Assembly: GCF_018070045.1 (NCBI RefSeq)
Contig: NZ_JAGPYK010000012.1
Span: 1 to 64,000 of the forward strand
Length of the DNA stretch: 64,000 bases
Source of the DNA: Micromonospora sp. U21
Lineage (GTDB): Bacteria; Actinomycetota; Actinomycetes; Mycobacteriales; Micromonosporaceae
Reading direction: 5' to 3'
The notes beneath the pieces are model-generated. The model was not told the DNA's origin. It saw only the letters and a list, made by a program, of their open reading frames with translations, and made no database searches. A program made the translations under genes and the position numbers. Within the stretch, counting starts at the first letter, position 1, and the number at the start of each line of letters is the position of its first letter. Positions 25,710 to 32,956 of the stretch are shown piece by piece.

Positions 25710-25964
25710 ATGGCTCACAAAAAGGGTGCGTCCAGCTCGCGTAACGGTCGTGACTCCGCGGCCCAGCGACTCGGCGTGAAGCGCTTCGGTGGTCAGGTTG
25801 TCAGCGCCGGTGAGATCCTCATCCGGCAGCGTGGCACCAAGTTCCACCCCGGTGACCTGGTCGGCCGTGGCGGCGACGACACGCTGTTCGCGCTGTCCGC
25901 CGGTGCGGTCCTGTTCGGCACCAAGCGCGGTCGCAAGACCGTCAGCATCGTTCCGCAGCAGTAG
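25710..25964 (+). CDS. rpmA: 50S ribosomal protein L27
   Basis: The 84-residue L27 sits near the peptidyl-transferase centre. The mature start MAHKKGASSSRNGRDS and RGTKFHPGDLVGRGGDDTLF are canonical. There is no N-terminal cleavage extension of the Firmicutes type. The ribosome-binding site is weak, so translation is probably coupled to rplU 11 bp upstream. A strong hairpin with a T run follows. Confidence 0.97.
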   Translation: MAHKKGASSSRNGRDSAAQRLGVKRFGGQVVSAGEILIRQRGTKFHPGDLVGRGGDDTLFALSAGAVLFGTKRGRKTVSIVPQQ

Positions 25965-25976
25965 CTTTCAGGCTTT

Positions 25977-26018
25977 GCGGGCCGCGGACCTCCTGGTCCC
26001 GGCCCGCTTCGCTTTTTT
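25977..26018 (+). terminator. rplU-rpmA terminator
   Basis: GCGGGCCGCGGA pairs (with one gap) with TCCCGGCCCGC around CCTCCTGG, followed by TTCGCTTTTTTCG. It is the clearest intrinsic terminator in the window because it has a T run. It stands 12 bp after the rpmA stop and 40 bp before obgE, so obgE may depend on read-through or a promoter in the gap. Confidence 0.88.
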
Positions 26019-26057
26019 CGCAGTGCGGGGTCGGACCTCGCTGGAAGGATTGACGTC

Positions 26058-27530
26058 GTGGCGACGTTCGTTGACCGGGTCGTTCTGCATCTGCAGGCCG
26101 GCGATGGCGGGCACGGTTGTGCCTCGATCCACCGCGAGAAGTTCAAGCCCTTCGGTGGGCCGGACGGCGGCAACGGCGGGCACGGCGGCAGCGTGTCCCT
26201 GGTGGTCGACCCGCAGGTGACCACGCTGCTCGACTTCCACTTCCGCCCGCACGTCAAGGCCGACAGCGGCAAGGGTGGCGCGGGGTCGAACCGGGACGGG
26301 GCCAACGGCCATGACCTGGTGCTCAAGGTGCCCAACGGCACCGTGGTGCAGACCCTCGACGGCACCGTGCTGGCCGACATGGTCGGCGCCGGCACCACCT
26401 TCGAGGTGGCCCGCGGCGGGCGGGGCGGGCGGGGTAACGCCTCGCTGGCCAACGCCAAGCGCAAGGCTCCCGGTTTCGCCGAGCTGGGTGAGCCCGGCGA
26501 CCATCTGGACGTGGTGCTGGAGCTCAAGAGTGTCGCCGACGTGGGCCTGGTGGGCTTCCCGTCGGCCGGCAAGTCGTCGCTGATCTCGGTGATCTCCGCC
26601 GCCAAGCCCAAGATCGCCGACTACCCGTTCACCACGCTGGTGCCCAACCTCGGCGTGGTCCGGTTGGACAACCACACCTTCACCGTCGCCGACGTGCCGG
26701 GCCTGATCCCGGGCGCGGCCACCGGCAAGGGGTTGGGTCTGGAGTTCCTGCGGCACATCGAGCGCTGCGCCGTGCTGGTGCACGTCATCGACTCGGCGAC
26801 GCTGGAGCCGGGCCGCGACCCGGTCGCCGACATCGAGACCATCGAGGCCGAGCTGAACGAGTACGGCGGGCTGGCCGACCGGCCGCGCCTGGTGGCCGTG
26901 AACAAGGTCGACGTGCCCGACGGCCGCGACCTCGCCGAGATCGTGCGCCCCGACCTGGAGGAGCGCGGCTACCGGGTGTTCGAGGTCTCCGCGGCCACTC
27001 GGGAGGGGCTCAAGGAGCTCACCTACGCGATGGCCGAGCTGGTGGACGCGCAGCGCAAGGCCGCGCCGCCGGCCGAGCCGACCCGGATCGTGATCCGGCC
27101 GACGGCCGTGGACGACGAGGGCTTCACGATCACGGCCGAGACCGACGGCTCGTTCACCGTCCGGGGTGTCCGGCCGGAGCGGTGGGTCAAGCAGACCAAC
27201 TTCGACAACGACGAGGCGGTCGGCTACCTGGCCGACCGGCTGGCCCGGCTCGGGGTGGAGGACAAGCTGGCCAAGGCTGGCGCGCAGCCCGGCGACCTGG
27301 TCCGGATCGGTGAGCGCGAGTTCGACTGGCAGCCGACGCTCTACGCCGGCGTGGAGTTCACGCCCGGCAACCGGGGCACCGATGTCCGGCTGGAGGCGCG
27401 GTCGAACCGTGCGCGTGCGGCGGAACGGCTCGCCGCCCGCAAGGCTCGCCGGGTGCGCTCGGGGGACGAGGTGGGTGCCGACGCGTCCGACGACATCGTC
27501 GACATCGACGACGAGGACGACGCCGAATAG
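26058..27530 (+). CDS. obgE: Obg family GTPase
   Basis: A 490-residue ribosome-assembly GTPase that binds the 50S subunit and responds to GTP and ppGpp levels. Domains in order: the glycine-rich Obg fold (residues 1-160, GGPDGGNGGHGGSV), the G domain (G1 GFPSAGKSS, G3 DVPGLIPGA, G4 NKVD, G5 SAATREG), and the C-terminal OCT domain with a basic stretch and an acidic tail (DIVDIDDEDDAE). Start GTG at 26058. In Streptomyces and mycobacteria proB usually follows; here a GNAT gene does. Confidence 0.97.
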   Translation: MATFVDRVVLHLQAGDGGHGCASIHREKFKPFGGPDGGNGGHGGSVSLVVDPQVTTLLDFHFRPHVKADSGKGGAGSNRDGANGHDLVLKVPNGTVVQTLDGTVLADMVGAGTTFEVARGGRGGRGNASLANAKRKAPGFAELGEPGDHLDVVLELKSVADVGLVGFPSAGKSSLISVISAAKPKIADYPFTTLVPNLGVVRLDNHTFTVADVPGLIPGAATGKGLGLEFLRHIERCAVLVHVIDSATLEPGRDPVADIETIEAELNEYGGLADRPRLVAVNKVDVPDGRDLAEIVRPDLEERGYRVFEVSAATREGLKELTYAMAELVDAQRKAAPPAEPTRIVIRPTAVDDEGFTITAETDGSFTVRGVRPERWVKQTNFDNDEAVGYLADRLARLGVEDKLAKAGAQPGDLVRIGEREFDWQPTLYAGVEFTPGNRGTDVRLEARSNRARAAERLAARKARRVRSGDEVGADASDDIVDIDDEDDAE

Positions 27531-27588
27531 CCCGATGCGCTCCGCGATCGGGTTGATTGCCGGAAACCTCCGCGAAATCCACCCCGCC

Positions 27589-27594
27589 TAACGT
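27589..27594 (+). promoter_or_regulatory. -10 element TAACGT of the GNAT gene
   Basis: TAACGT ends six bases before the ATG at 27601; no ribosome-binding site is present, consistent with a leaderless transcript. Confidence 0.5.
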
Positions 27595-27600
27595 GGGGTG

Positions 27601-28050
27601 ATGCTGATCGAGTCTCGGCCCGCCACCGATCCGGAGATCGCCGCCCTGGTCATCGCGCAGCAGCGTGAGCTGCGCGAGGCAAATGGCGGGTTGGACGGGC
27701 AGGTCACCGTCACCCATGACGACATCCGCTACCTCGCGGTGGTGGTGAACGGCCGGGCGGTCGCCTGCGGTGGGCTCCAGTCGATCGACGCCGCGACCGG
27801 CGAGGTCAAGCGGATGTACGTCCGGCCGGCGTACCGGGGTCGGGCCATCGCCCGCCAACTGCTGGCCGCGCTGGAGGAGCTGGCGTTCCGGCAGGGGCAC
27901 TCGGTGGTCTGCCTGGAGACCGGCACCTACCTGCCGGCCGCGATCGGGCTCTACTCCTCGTGCGGCTACGACCGGATCCCAGTCTACGGCGAGTACGTGC
28001 ACAACCCGTACAGCGTCTGTTTCGCCAAGCGGCTGCCGGTCGCGGCCTGA
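27601..28050 (+). CDS. GNAT family N-acetyltransferase
   Basis: A 149-residue Gcn5-related acetyltransferase. The acetyl-CoA-binding motif A is VKRMYVRPAYRGRAIARQLLAALE (V-x8-RGRAIA), followed by VVCLETGTYLPAAIGLYSSCGY, the usual final strand-helix. Substrate cannot be told. The ATG at 27601 is preferred over the GTG one codon earlier because of the TAACGT spacing. It is a single-gene unit bounded by a hairpin after the stop. Confidence 0.9.
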   Translation: MLIESRPATDPEIAALVIAQQRELREANGGLDGQVTVTHDDIRYLAVVVNGRAVACGGLQSIDAATGEVKRMYVRPAYRGRAIARQLLAALEELAFRQGHSVVCLETGTYLPAAIGLYSSCGYDRIPVYGEYVHNPYSVCFAKRLPVAA

Positions 28051-28070
28051 CGACCCTCGCCGCCGGCGGT

Positions 28071-28090
28071 ACCGGCGCTCAAGCGCCGGT
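28071..28090. terminator. Bidirectional terminator hairpin
   Basis: ACCGGCGCT and AGCGCCGGT form a perfect nine-base stem with a CA loop between the convergent GNAT and DUF6766 genes, overlapping the stop codon of the latter. Confidence 0.65.
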
Positions 28091-28738
28091 GCTGGCGTGC
28101 TCGACGGTGACCGGCTTCGACTCCGGCGAGGCGTGCTGGCGCAGGAAGATGCTCAGCACGATCAGGGCGCCGACCGCGAGGAACTCGCTCTGCCAGTTCT
28201 GCATGGACTGGAACCAGAAGTCGCTGGTGCCGAGGAAGTCCCACACCCCGATCGGCGGCGCTCCGCTCTGCAACGCCTGCTCCTGGTTGTACGCGGCGGT
28301 GCCGCCGAGCAGGTGGCCGACGAACGAGCCGAGGAAGATCAGCAGCAGCGCGATGGAGAGGCTGTTGCGGTAGACGACCAGGGGCAGGCCGCCGACGCGC
28401 GCCGGCCAGGGCGACTGCGGGGTGGCCCGGCGCTCGTCGTCCTCCGGCCGGTCGGTCTGGTCCACCGGCTTCGACTCGGCCGAACCCCGCTGCACCAGGT
28501 GCGCGGTGAGCAGCACGTACCCGCCCATCTGGAGGAACTCCGACTCCCAGTTCTCGAAGACGGCCTCCGCGAAGTGCCCACTGGTCAGGTAGGCCGGCCA
28601 GCTCAGCGGCGCCGCGCCGAACTCGGTCAGCTCCTCGTTGTGGGTCTGCCAGCCGAAGACGCTCTGCAACACCAGGAAGACCAGAAACGCGCCGAGCATG
28701 GCGACGGTCAGCGCGTTGTCGCGTAGCCAACGGGGCAT
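28079..28738 (-). CDS. DUF6766 membrane protein with internal duplication
   Basis: A 219-residue membrane protein with four predicted helices arranged as two similar halves. Each half has a hydrophobic helix, then (E/Q)NW(E/Q)SEFL, a second helix and a loop ending SAESKPV or SPESKPV. This duplication is visible directly in the sequence. It matches DUF6766, a family of uncharacterised actinobacterial membrane proteins. Start ATG at 28738. The same-strand gene at 28811-29302 is also a four-helix membrane protein and ends 72 bp upstream, so the two may form an operon. Confidence 0.84.
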   Translation of the reverse strand: MPRWLRDNALTVAMLGAFLVFLVLQSVFGWQTHNEELTEFGAAPLSWPAYLTSGHFAEAVFENWESEFLQMGGYVLLTAHLVQRGSAESKPVDQTDRPEDDERRATPQSPWPARVGGLPLVVYRNSLSIALLLIFLGSFVGHLLGGTAAYNQEQALQSGAPPIGVWDFLGTSDFWFQSMQNWQSEFLAVGALIVLSIFLRQHASPESKPVTVEHASTGA

Positions 28739-28810
28739 GTCACACCTCTTTCGCGAATCGCCCCCGGCATACCCACCGCGGGATGACCGCCAAACCGGTG
28801 CAGCGCCAGT

Positions 28811-29302
28811 TCAGGGTCGGTCGCTCGGCGTGTCGAGGCGTCCGCCGGTGCCGACCTGGTTGGAGAGCAGCAGCCCGAGCGCGAGCATGCCGAAGCCGAG
28901 CGCGAGGTGCAGCCAGTTGTCGGCGCCGTTGACGGGCAGGATGTTCGCCCCGCCGTCCTCGTTGATGGCCTCGATCGCCAGGCCGTACAGCCAGAGGGCG
29001 AGGTAGATCGCACCGCCTCCGGCCAGGAAGAGCCGGGCGCCCGCGATGCTGCGGGCCAGCACCAGGCCGACCAGCCCGGACAGCAGGTGTACGGCGTTGT
29101 GCAGGATCGAGATCTGGAACAGCCCGAGCAGCCGGGCATCCGAGTGGGGTCCGGCGAACCGGATCTCCCCGTAGTCGGTGGTGATGCCGGGGATGTAGCC
29201 GAGGATGCCGATCAGCAGGAAGACCCCGGCCACGATCAGCGCGGCCACCTGCACCCGGGGCCGAGGGCCGGTTGGTCGGCCACCTCGCGCGCCTCGTGCC
29301 AT
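28811..29302 (-). CDS. DUF4383 membrane protein
   Basis: A 163-residue protein with four helices (VAALIVAGVFLLIGILGYIPG, LLGLFQISILHNAVHLLSG, LAGGGAIYLALWLYGLA, LHLALGFGMLALGLLLS), matching DUF4383. HNAVHLLSG in helix two is the conserved family segment. The ATG at 29302 is set by GGAGGGGG five bases upstream. Members often accompany stress-response genes in Actinobacteria, and here it is divergent from a three-gene stress-type cassette. Confidence 0.88.
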   Translation of the reverse strand: MARGARGGRPTGPRPRVQVAALIVAGVFLLIGILGYIPGITTDYGEIRFAGPHSDARLLGLFQISILHNAVHLLSGLVGLVLARSIAGARLFLAGGGAIYLALWLYGLAIEAINEDGGANILPVNGADNWLHLALGFGMLALGLLLSNQVGTGGRLDTPSDRP

Positions 29303-29427
29303 CGCTGCCCCCTCCGTGGATCTGCCGGCCCCGCGAACCTCGCTGTCCGCGGCGGCGACGTGACGCAGCCCGACGATCCTCCATTTTGAAGTCGATCGGT
29401 CGGCCGCGCAGAGAAATGCACGAAGAG

Positions 29428-29452
29428 GTATGGAAGCCGGAACGCAGGGTAG
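29428..29452 (+). promoter_or_regulatory. SigB-like stress promoter
   Basis: GTAT (29428-29431), a 15-nt spacer and GGGTAG (29447-29452) fit the Streptomyces SigB-type pattern GNNT-N14-16-GGGTAC/T except for the last base. It lies 80 bp before the three-gene cassette that begins at 29532. Confidence 0.5.
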
Positions 29453-29531
29453 GTGAATCGTCAGCGGCCGCGGCAGCGCGGCCGCATCCCCCCAGCACAA
29501 CCGCGACGACTTTCCGAGCGGAAGGGAAATC

Positions 29532-30329
29532 ATGACTTACGATCTGTCACCCACGTCTTCCACGTACGGGCAGGAGTCGACCAACGGCGGAGGCGTCCGC
29601 GAAGAGGCCCGCCAGGTCGGATCGGAGGCCGCGCACGCCGGCGGCGCGGTCGCGCAGACCGCCAGGGAGCAGGGCACCGAGGTCGGCCGTGAGGCGGCCC
29701 GGCAGGCCCGCAACCTCTACGGCGAGGCGCGCAACCAGCTCGCCAGCCAGACCGGCGAGCAGCAGCGCCGCGCGGCCGGCGGGCTGCGTTCGCTCGCCGA
29801 CGAGATGCGCTCGATGGCCGAGCAGGGTGGCCAGGCCGGCCCGGTGAGCGAGCTGACCCGTCAGGCCGCCGACCGGGTGCACGGCGTGGCCGGCTGGCTC
29901 GAGGAGCGCGAGCCCGGCGACCTGATCACCGAGGTACGCGACTACGCGCGGCGCAACCCGGGCACCTTCCTGGTCGGCGCGGCGGTGCTCGGCGTGCTGG
30001 CCGGCCGCGTGACCCGCGGCATCTCCGCCGCCGGCGACGACTCCGGCAACGGCTCGGCGAGCTACCGGGGCGCCGGGGCGTACGACCCGGAGCAGACCGC
30101 CGTGATTCCGACGCCGCCGCCGGCGCCCCGCGCGGTGCCGGACGCCGTGCCGCCGGGTGGCTACCTCGACCCGACCCCCGGCATGTACGCCGACCCGACC
30201 CCCGGCACGTACGCCCAGCCGACCTCCGGCGGGTACGCCGAGCCGACCCGCACCGGTCAGCCGCTGCCGCCGGTGAGCCAGACCGACCCGCTGCCGGGCG
30301 TGCCCTCCAGCGGCAACACCCGCCCGTGA
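29532..30329 (+). CDS. Coiled-coil, single-helix membrane protein of the stress cassette
   Basis: A 265-residue protein. Residues about 20-115 form an alanine/arginine/glutamate-rich amphipathic helix or coiled coil (REEARQVGSEAA, ARNQLASQTGEQQRRAAGGL). One membrane helix (TFLVGAAVLGVLAGRV) follows near residue 150. The tail has tandem units such as YLDPTPGMYADPTPG. It resembles actinobacterial genes placed before holin-like and DUF3618 proteins. The ATG has GAAGGGAAA upstream. It is the first gene of a three-gene cassette; function unknown, with membrane stress or osmoprotection suggested by context. Confidence 0.85.
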   Translation: MTYDLSPTSSTYGQESTNGGGVREEARQVGSEAAHAGGAVAQTAREQGTEVGREAARQARNLYGEARNQLASQTGEQQRRAAGGLRSLADEMRSMAEQGGQAGPVSELTRQAADRVHGVAGWLEEREPGDLITEVRDYARRNPGTFLVGAAVLGVLAGRVTRGISAAGDDSGNGSASYRGAGAYDPEQTAVIPTPPPAPRAVPDAVPPGGYLDPTPGMYADPTPGTYAQPTSGGYAEPTRTGQPLPPVSQTDPLPGVPSSGNTRP

Positions 30330-30360
30330 GCCACCGAGTCATCCGAAGGGAGGTGACGGC

Positions 30361-30828
30361 ATGACCATGCCGACGCAGGGGTCCGGACCGGACTCCGGTT
30401 ACCACCCCGACGCGGGTGCCCCGCACACCGCGGCGGAGGTGAAGGGCAGCTCACTAGGTGAGCTGATGCGCCAGGTCACCAGTGACCTGTCGACGCTGAT
30501 GCGCCAGGAGGTCGAGCTGGCCAAGGCCGAGATCCGCCAGGAGGGCAGGAAGGCCGGCAAGGCCGCCGGGCTCTTCGGCGGCGCCGGCTTCGGCGGCTAC
30601 ATGGTGGCGCTCTTCCTGTCGCTGGCCCTCTGGGCCGGACTGTCCAACGTGATGGACGCCGGCTGGGCCGCGTTGATCGTCGCCGTCATCTGGGCCGCGA
30701 TCGCCGGGGTCCTCTACTCCATGGCCAAGAAGAACGCCCAGCACGTACGCGGCCTCAAGCAGACCAACGACAGCGTGCAGCGGATCCCCGACGCGCTCAA
30801 GCCCCACCCGGAGGGAGTCACCCGATGA
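30361..30828 (+). CDS. Phage holin family protein (actinobacterial Holin-X type)
   Basis: A 155-residue protein with a 35-residue polar start, a helical segment GELMRQVTSDLSTLMRQEVELAKAEI, then two membrane helices (GGYMVALFLSLALWAGL and GWAALIVAVIWAAIAGVLY) and a basic tail. This is the layout of the actinobacterial Holin-X family, which is chromosomal and not linked to a phage here. GGGAGGTGAC precedes the ATG. Its stop overlaps the DUF3618 start. Confidence 0.9.
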   Translation: MTMPTQGSGPDSGYHPDAGAPHTAAEVKGSSLGELMRQVTSDLSTLMRQEVELAKAEIRQEGRKAGKAAGLFGGAGFGGYMVALFLSLALWAGLSNVMDAGWAALIVAVIWAAIAGVLYSMAKKNAQHVRGLKQTNDSVQRIPDALKPHPEGVTR

Positions 30829-31475
30829 GCACCGATCCCGACCAGATCCGCCGGGAGATCGAAGCAACCCGTAACAACCTGAGCTCCGACGTGGACGCCC
30901 TGGCGTACAAGGTCAGCCCCAGCCGCATCGTCGACGACCGTAAGCAGCGGGCCCGTTCCGCGCTGCAGAATGTGAGGGACAAGGTCATGGGAACCGCGTC
31001 TGACCTCGGCCACGGCACCGGCCACGCCGCCCACTCGGTGGGCGACCGCGCCTCGTCGGCGGCCTCCAGCGTCAGCGACGCCGCGCACTCGGCGGCCTCC
31101 GGCGTCAGCGACGCCGCCCACAGCGCGCCGCGGGTGATCCGGCAGAAGTCCGAGGGCAACCCGCTGGCCGCCGGCCTGATCGCGTTCGGCGTCGGCTGGC
31201 TCGCCTCGTCGCTGATCCCGGCCAGCCGCCGGGAACAGCAGGCCGCGACCCAGATCAAGGAGAAGGCCAGCGAGCACAGCGGGGCGGTGAAGGAGAAGCT
31301 GGGCGAGGTGGCCAGCGAGCTCAAGGAGGAGCTGCGCGAGCCGGCCCAGCACGCCGCCGAGTCGGTGAAGTCCACCGCCCAGGGCGCCGTGGACAACGTC
31401 AAGGACGACACGAAGTCGGCCGCGCAGGACGTCAAAGACCAGACCCAGCAGTCCCGCCAGCAGGTCAGCCCCTGA
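30825..31475 (+). CDS. DUF3618 membrane protein
   Basis: A 216-residue protein beginning with the DUF3618 signature DPDQIRREIEATRNNLSSDVDAL. A serine/alanine/histidine repeat follows (SDAAHSAAS units, about 65-100), then a short membrane helix (AAGLIAFGVGWLASSLIPA) and a long LEA-like helix with repeated KEK and VKD patterns. The ATG overlaps the preceding stop. The three genes together resemble the actinobacterial envelope-stress cassette of a coiled-coil protein, a holin-like protein and DUF3618. A 13-bp hairpin ends the unit. Confidence 0.9.
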   Translation: MSTDPDQIRREIEATRNNLSSDVDALAYKVSPSRIVDDRKQRARSALQNVRDKVMGTASDLGHGTGHAAHSVGDRASSAASSVSDAAHSAASGVSDAAHSAPRVIRQKSEGNPLAAGLIAFGVGWLASSLIPASRREQQAATQIKEKASEHSGAVKEKLGEVASELKEELREPAQHAAESVKSTAQGAVDNVKDDTKSAAQDVKDQTQQSRQQVSP

Positions 31476-31494
31476 CCCCCATCCCGTACCACCC

Positions 31495-31532
31495 CGACAG
31501 CTCGCGGCCACCTCGGTGTCCGCGAGCTGTCG
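31495..31532. terminator. Bidirectional terminator
   Basis: CGACAGCTCGCGG (31495-31507) pairs perfectly with CCGCGAGCTGTCG (31520-31532). It lies between the convergent DUF3618 and glycosyltransferase genes. Confidence 0.85.
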
Positions 31533-31537
31533 CGTTG

Positions 31538-32614
31538 TCAGTGGGACCGCAGCGCGCGGGTCGAGTGGGCGGCCCGGCGCAGGCGGGTGTCGCCGTAGCG
31601 GACCCCTCCGAGCAGAAACCGCTGACCGACCGCGAGCCAGCCGCACACGCCGCGTTCCAGCAGCCAGAGCGGGGCCGCCAGCGCGGTGCTCGGCGGGAAG
31701 ACCGTGCCACCCCCGGCGCGGCGGCGCCCCAGCTCGGCCAGGGCGACGGTGGCGGCCGCCGCGCCGAGCAGCAGCCCGGGCCGGCGGGCCGCGACCGCCG
31801 CGGCCAGCGCCGGCAGGACCGCGAGTGAGGTCAGCAGGCGCGCCGGCTGGGCCAGATCGTCGTACGCCTGGCGGACCCGTTGGCCGCGGAAGTGCGCGGC
31901 GTCCGGCGGCAGTCGGCGGACGTACAGCCAGGCCGGCGCGGCCTCCGTGCCGCCGTACGCCCGCACGGTGCGGATCAGCTCCAGGTTCTCGAAGAGCACG
32001 TCCGGGTCGTACCCGCCCATGCCGAGGAAGGTGCTGCGGCGCACCGCCAGGGTGCCCGGGTAGTCCGCTCCGACCGCCCTGTTGAGCAGCGTCCGACCGG
32101 TGTCCCACCAGGCGTGCCAGGGCAGCGGGGCGAAGTAGTTCTGCGGCCGGACCAGATCCACCCGGCCGAGCAGCCGGTGCACCGCGCGCAGCCTGGCCTC
32201 GTCGTACCGGACGTCGTCGTCGGCGATCACCACGTGTTCGTGGCCGGCTGCGCGGACGCCGGTGAGCACCCCGGTCACCTTGCCGTTCAGCCCGCGCAGG
32301 GTGGGGTCGGGTGGGAGGTGCCGGCGGACCAGCCCGCGCCACGCCGCGGCGTGGCGGGCGTAGACGTCCGGTGGGGAGCCGTCGACCAGGATCACCTCGA
32401 CGCGGCCGCCCAGCCAGCGCAGGTAGTCGGTCAGCTCGGCCAGGCCGGTGTCGACGGTCCAGCGCAGCGGCAGCACGTACGCCATCGGCAGTGGGGGTGG
32501 CGCCGTACCGTCCCGGCCACCGTCGGGGTCACCTCCGGCGCGCGGATTGCGCGGGGCCTCGCCGAGGCGCGGGTCGTCGGGTGGTCCGCCCGCCCGGCGG
32601 GTCGGCGCGCTCAC
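31538..32614 (-). CDS. GT2-family glycosyltransferase
   Basis: A 358-residue protein. The GT-A fold carries VILVDGSPPDV, the metal-binding VIADDDVRYDE (DDD motif), and the acceptor-side segment GADYPGTLAVRRSTFLGMGGYDPDVLFEN. Two or three hydrophobic stretches at the end (ALAAAVAARRPGLLLGAAAATVALAEL) suggest membrane association. The first 40 residues are low-complexity. The GTG at 32614 overlaps the stop of the small gene upstream (GTGA). It is the last gene of the CYP152 operon; sugar donor and acceptor are unknown. Confidence 0.85.
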   Translation of the reverse strand: MSAPTRRAGGPPDDPRLGEAPRNPRAGGDPDGGRDGTAPPPLPMAYVLPLRWTVDTGLAELTDYLRWLGGRVEVILVDGSPPDVYARHAAAWRGLVRRHLPPDPTLRGLNGKVTGVLTGVRAAGHEHVVIADDDVRYDEARLRAVHRLLGRVDLVRPQNYFAPLPWHAWWDTGRTLLNRAVGADYPGTLAVRRSTFLGMGGYDPDVLFENLELIRTVRAYGGTEAAPAWLYVRRLPPDAAHFRGQRVRQAYDDLAQPARLLTSLAVLPALAAAVAARRPGLLLGAAAATVALAELGRRRAGGGTVFPPSTALAAPLWLLERGVCGWLAVGQRFLLGGVRYGDTRLRRAAHSTRALRSH

Positions 32615-32904
32615 GCCGCCACCGGCCGGCGCTGTGGCGGCAGATGGCCGCCTCGGTGCACGGGCCGGCCGTACTGGCTCGTGTCGAAGGGCAACGGTGC
32701 CTCCCGGACAGGCGGTGGACGGCCGCCGGGTGGGCGGCCGCGCAGCACGTGCCCGCGATCCGGCCGATCAAACCGGTACGTCGTTTCGACCGCCCGAGTT
32801 CGGGTAGCGCCGCCGGTCCGCCAGGCGATCATGGCCTGCCGCAAGGGCTGCACGGTGAGCTGTTCGAGAAGAAGCAGGACGGCTGTCTCCGCAGCGTCCC
32901 GCAC
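32611..32904 (-). CDS. Small ORF between CYP152 and the glycosyltransferase
   Basis: A possible 97-residue protein. The first 25 residues look helical (DAAETAVLLLLEQLTVQPLRQAM); the rest is rich in arginine, proline and glycine without a clear fold. Support comes from its four-base overlap with the glycosyltransferase start and from filling an otherwise empty 340-bp gap in the operon. Against it, the ribosome-binding site before the GTG is poor, third-position G/C is lower than in neighbours, and another frame on the plus strand (ending 32910) is also open. I recognise no family. Confidence 0.38.
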   Translation of the reverse strand: MRDAAETAVLLLLEQLTVQPLRQAMIAWRTGGATRTRAVETTYRFDRPDRGHVLRGRPPGGRPPPVREAPLPFDTSQYGRPVHRGGHLPPQRRPVAA

Positions 32905-32956
32905 CCCTGACCGCCCCCGCCCCGCTGGTCATCAGCACGGTCGGCGGGGCGGTGCG

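Noticed and set aside
30361..30828. Phage holin as evidence of a prophage
   Set aside because: No phage structural, lysis or integrase genes are nearby. The Holin-X family is chromosomal in Actinobacteria and here sits in a stress-type cassette.
32611..32904. Small ORF as a RiPP precursor modified by the P450 (biarylitide-like)
   Set aside because: The P450 is a CYP152 peroxygenase, not a peptide-crosslinking type, and the ORF has no aromatic core peptide near its end. No tiny MRYYH-like frame precedes the P450.
32311..32910. Plus-strand frame ending HGELFEKKQDGCLRSVPHP across the small-ORF gap
   Set aside because: Most of its length is antisense to the glycosyltransferase; only the last 30 codons look plausible, and no family match or start site supports it. 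It does lower confidence in the minus-strand small ORF.
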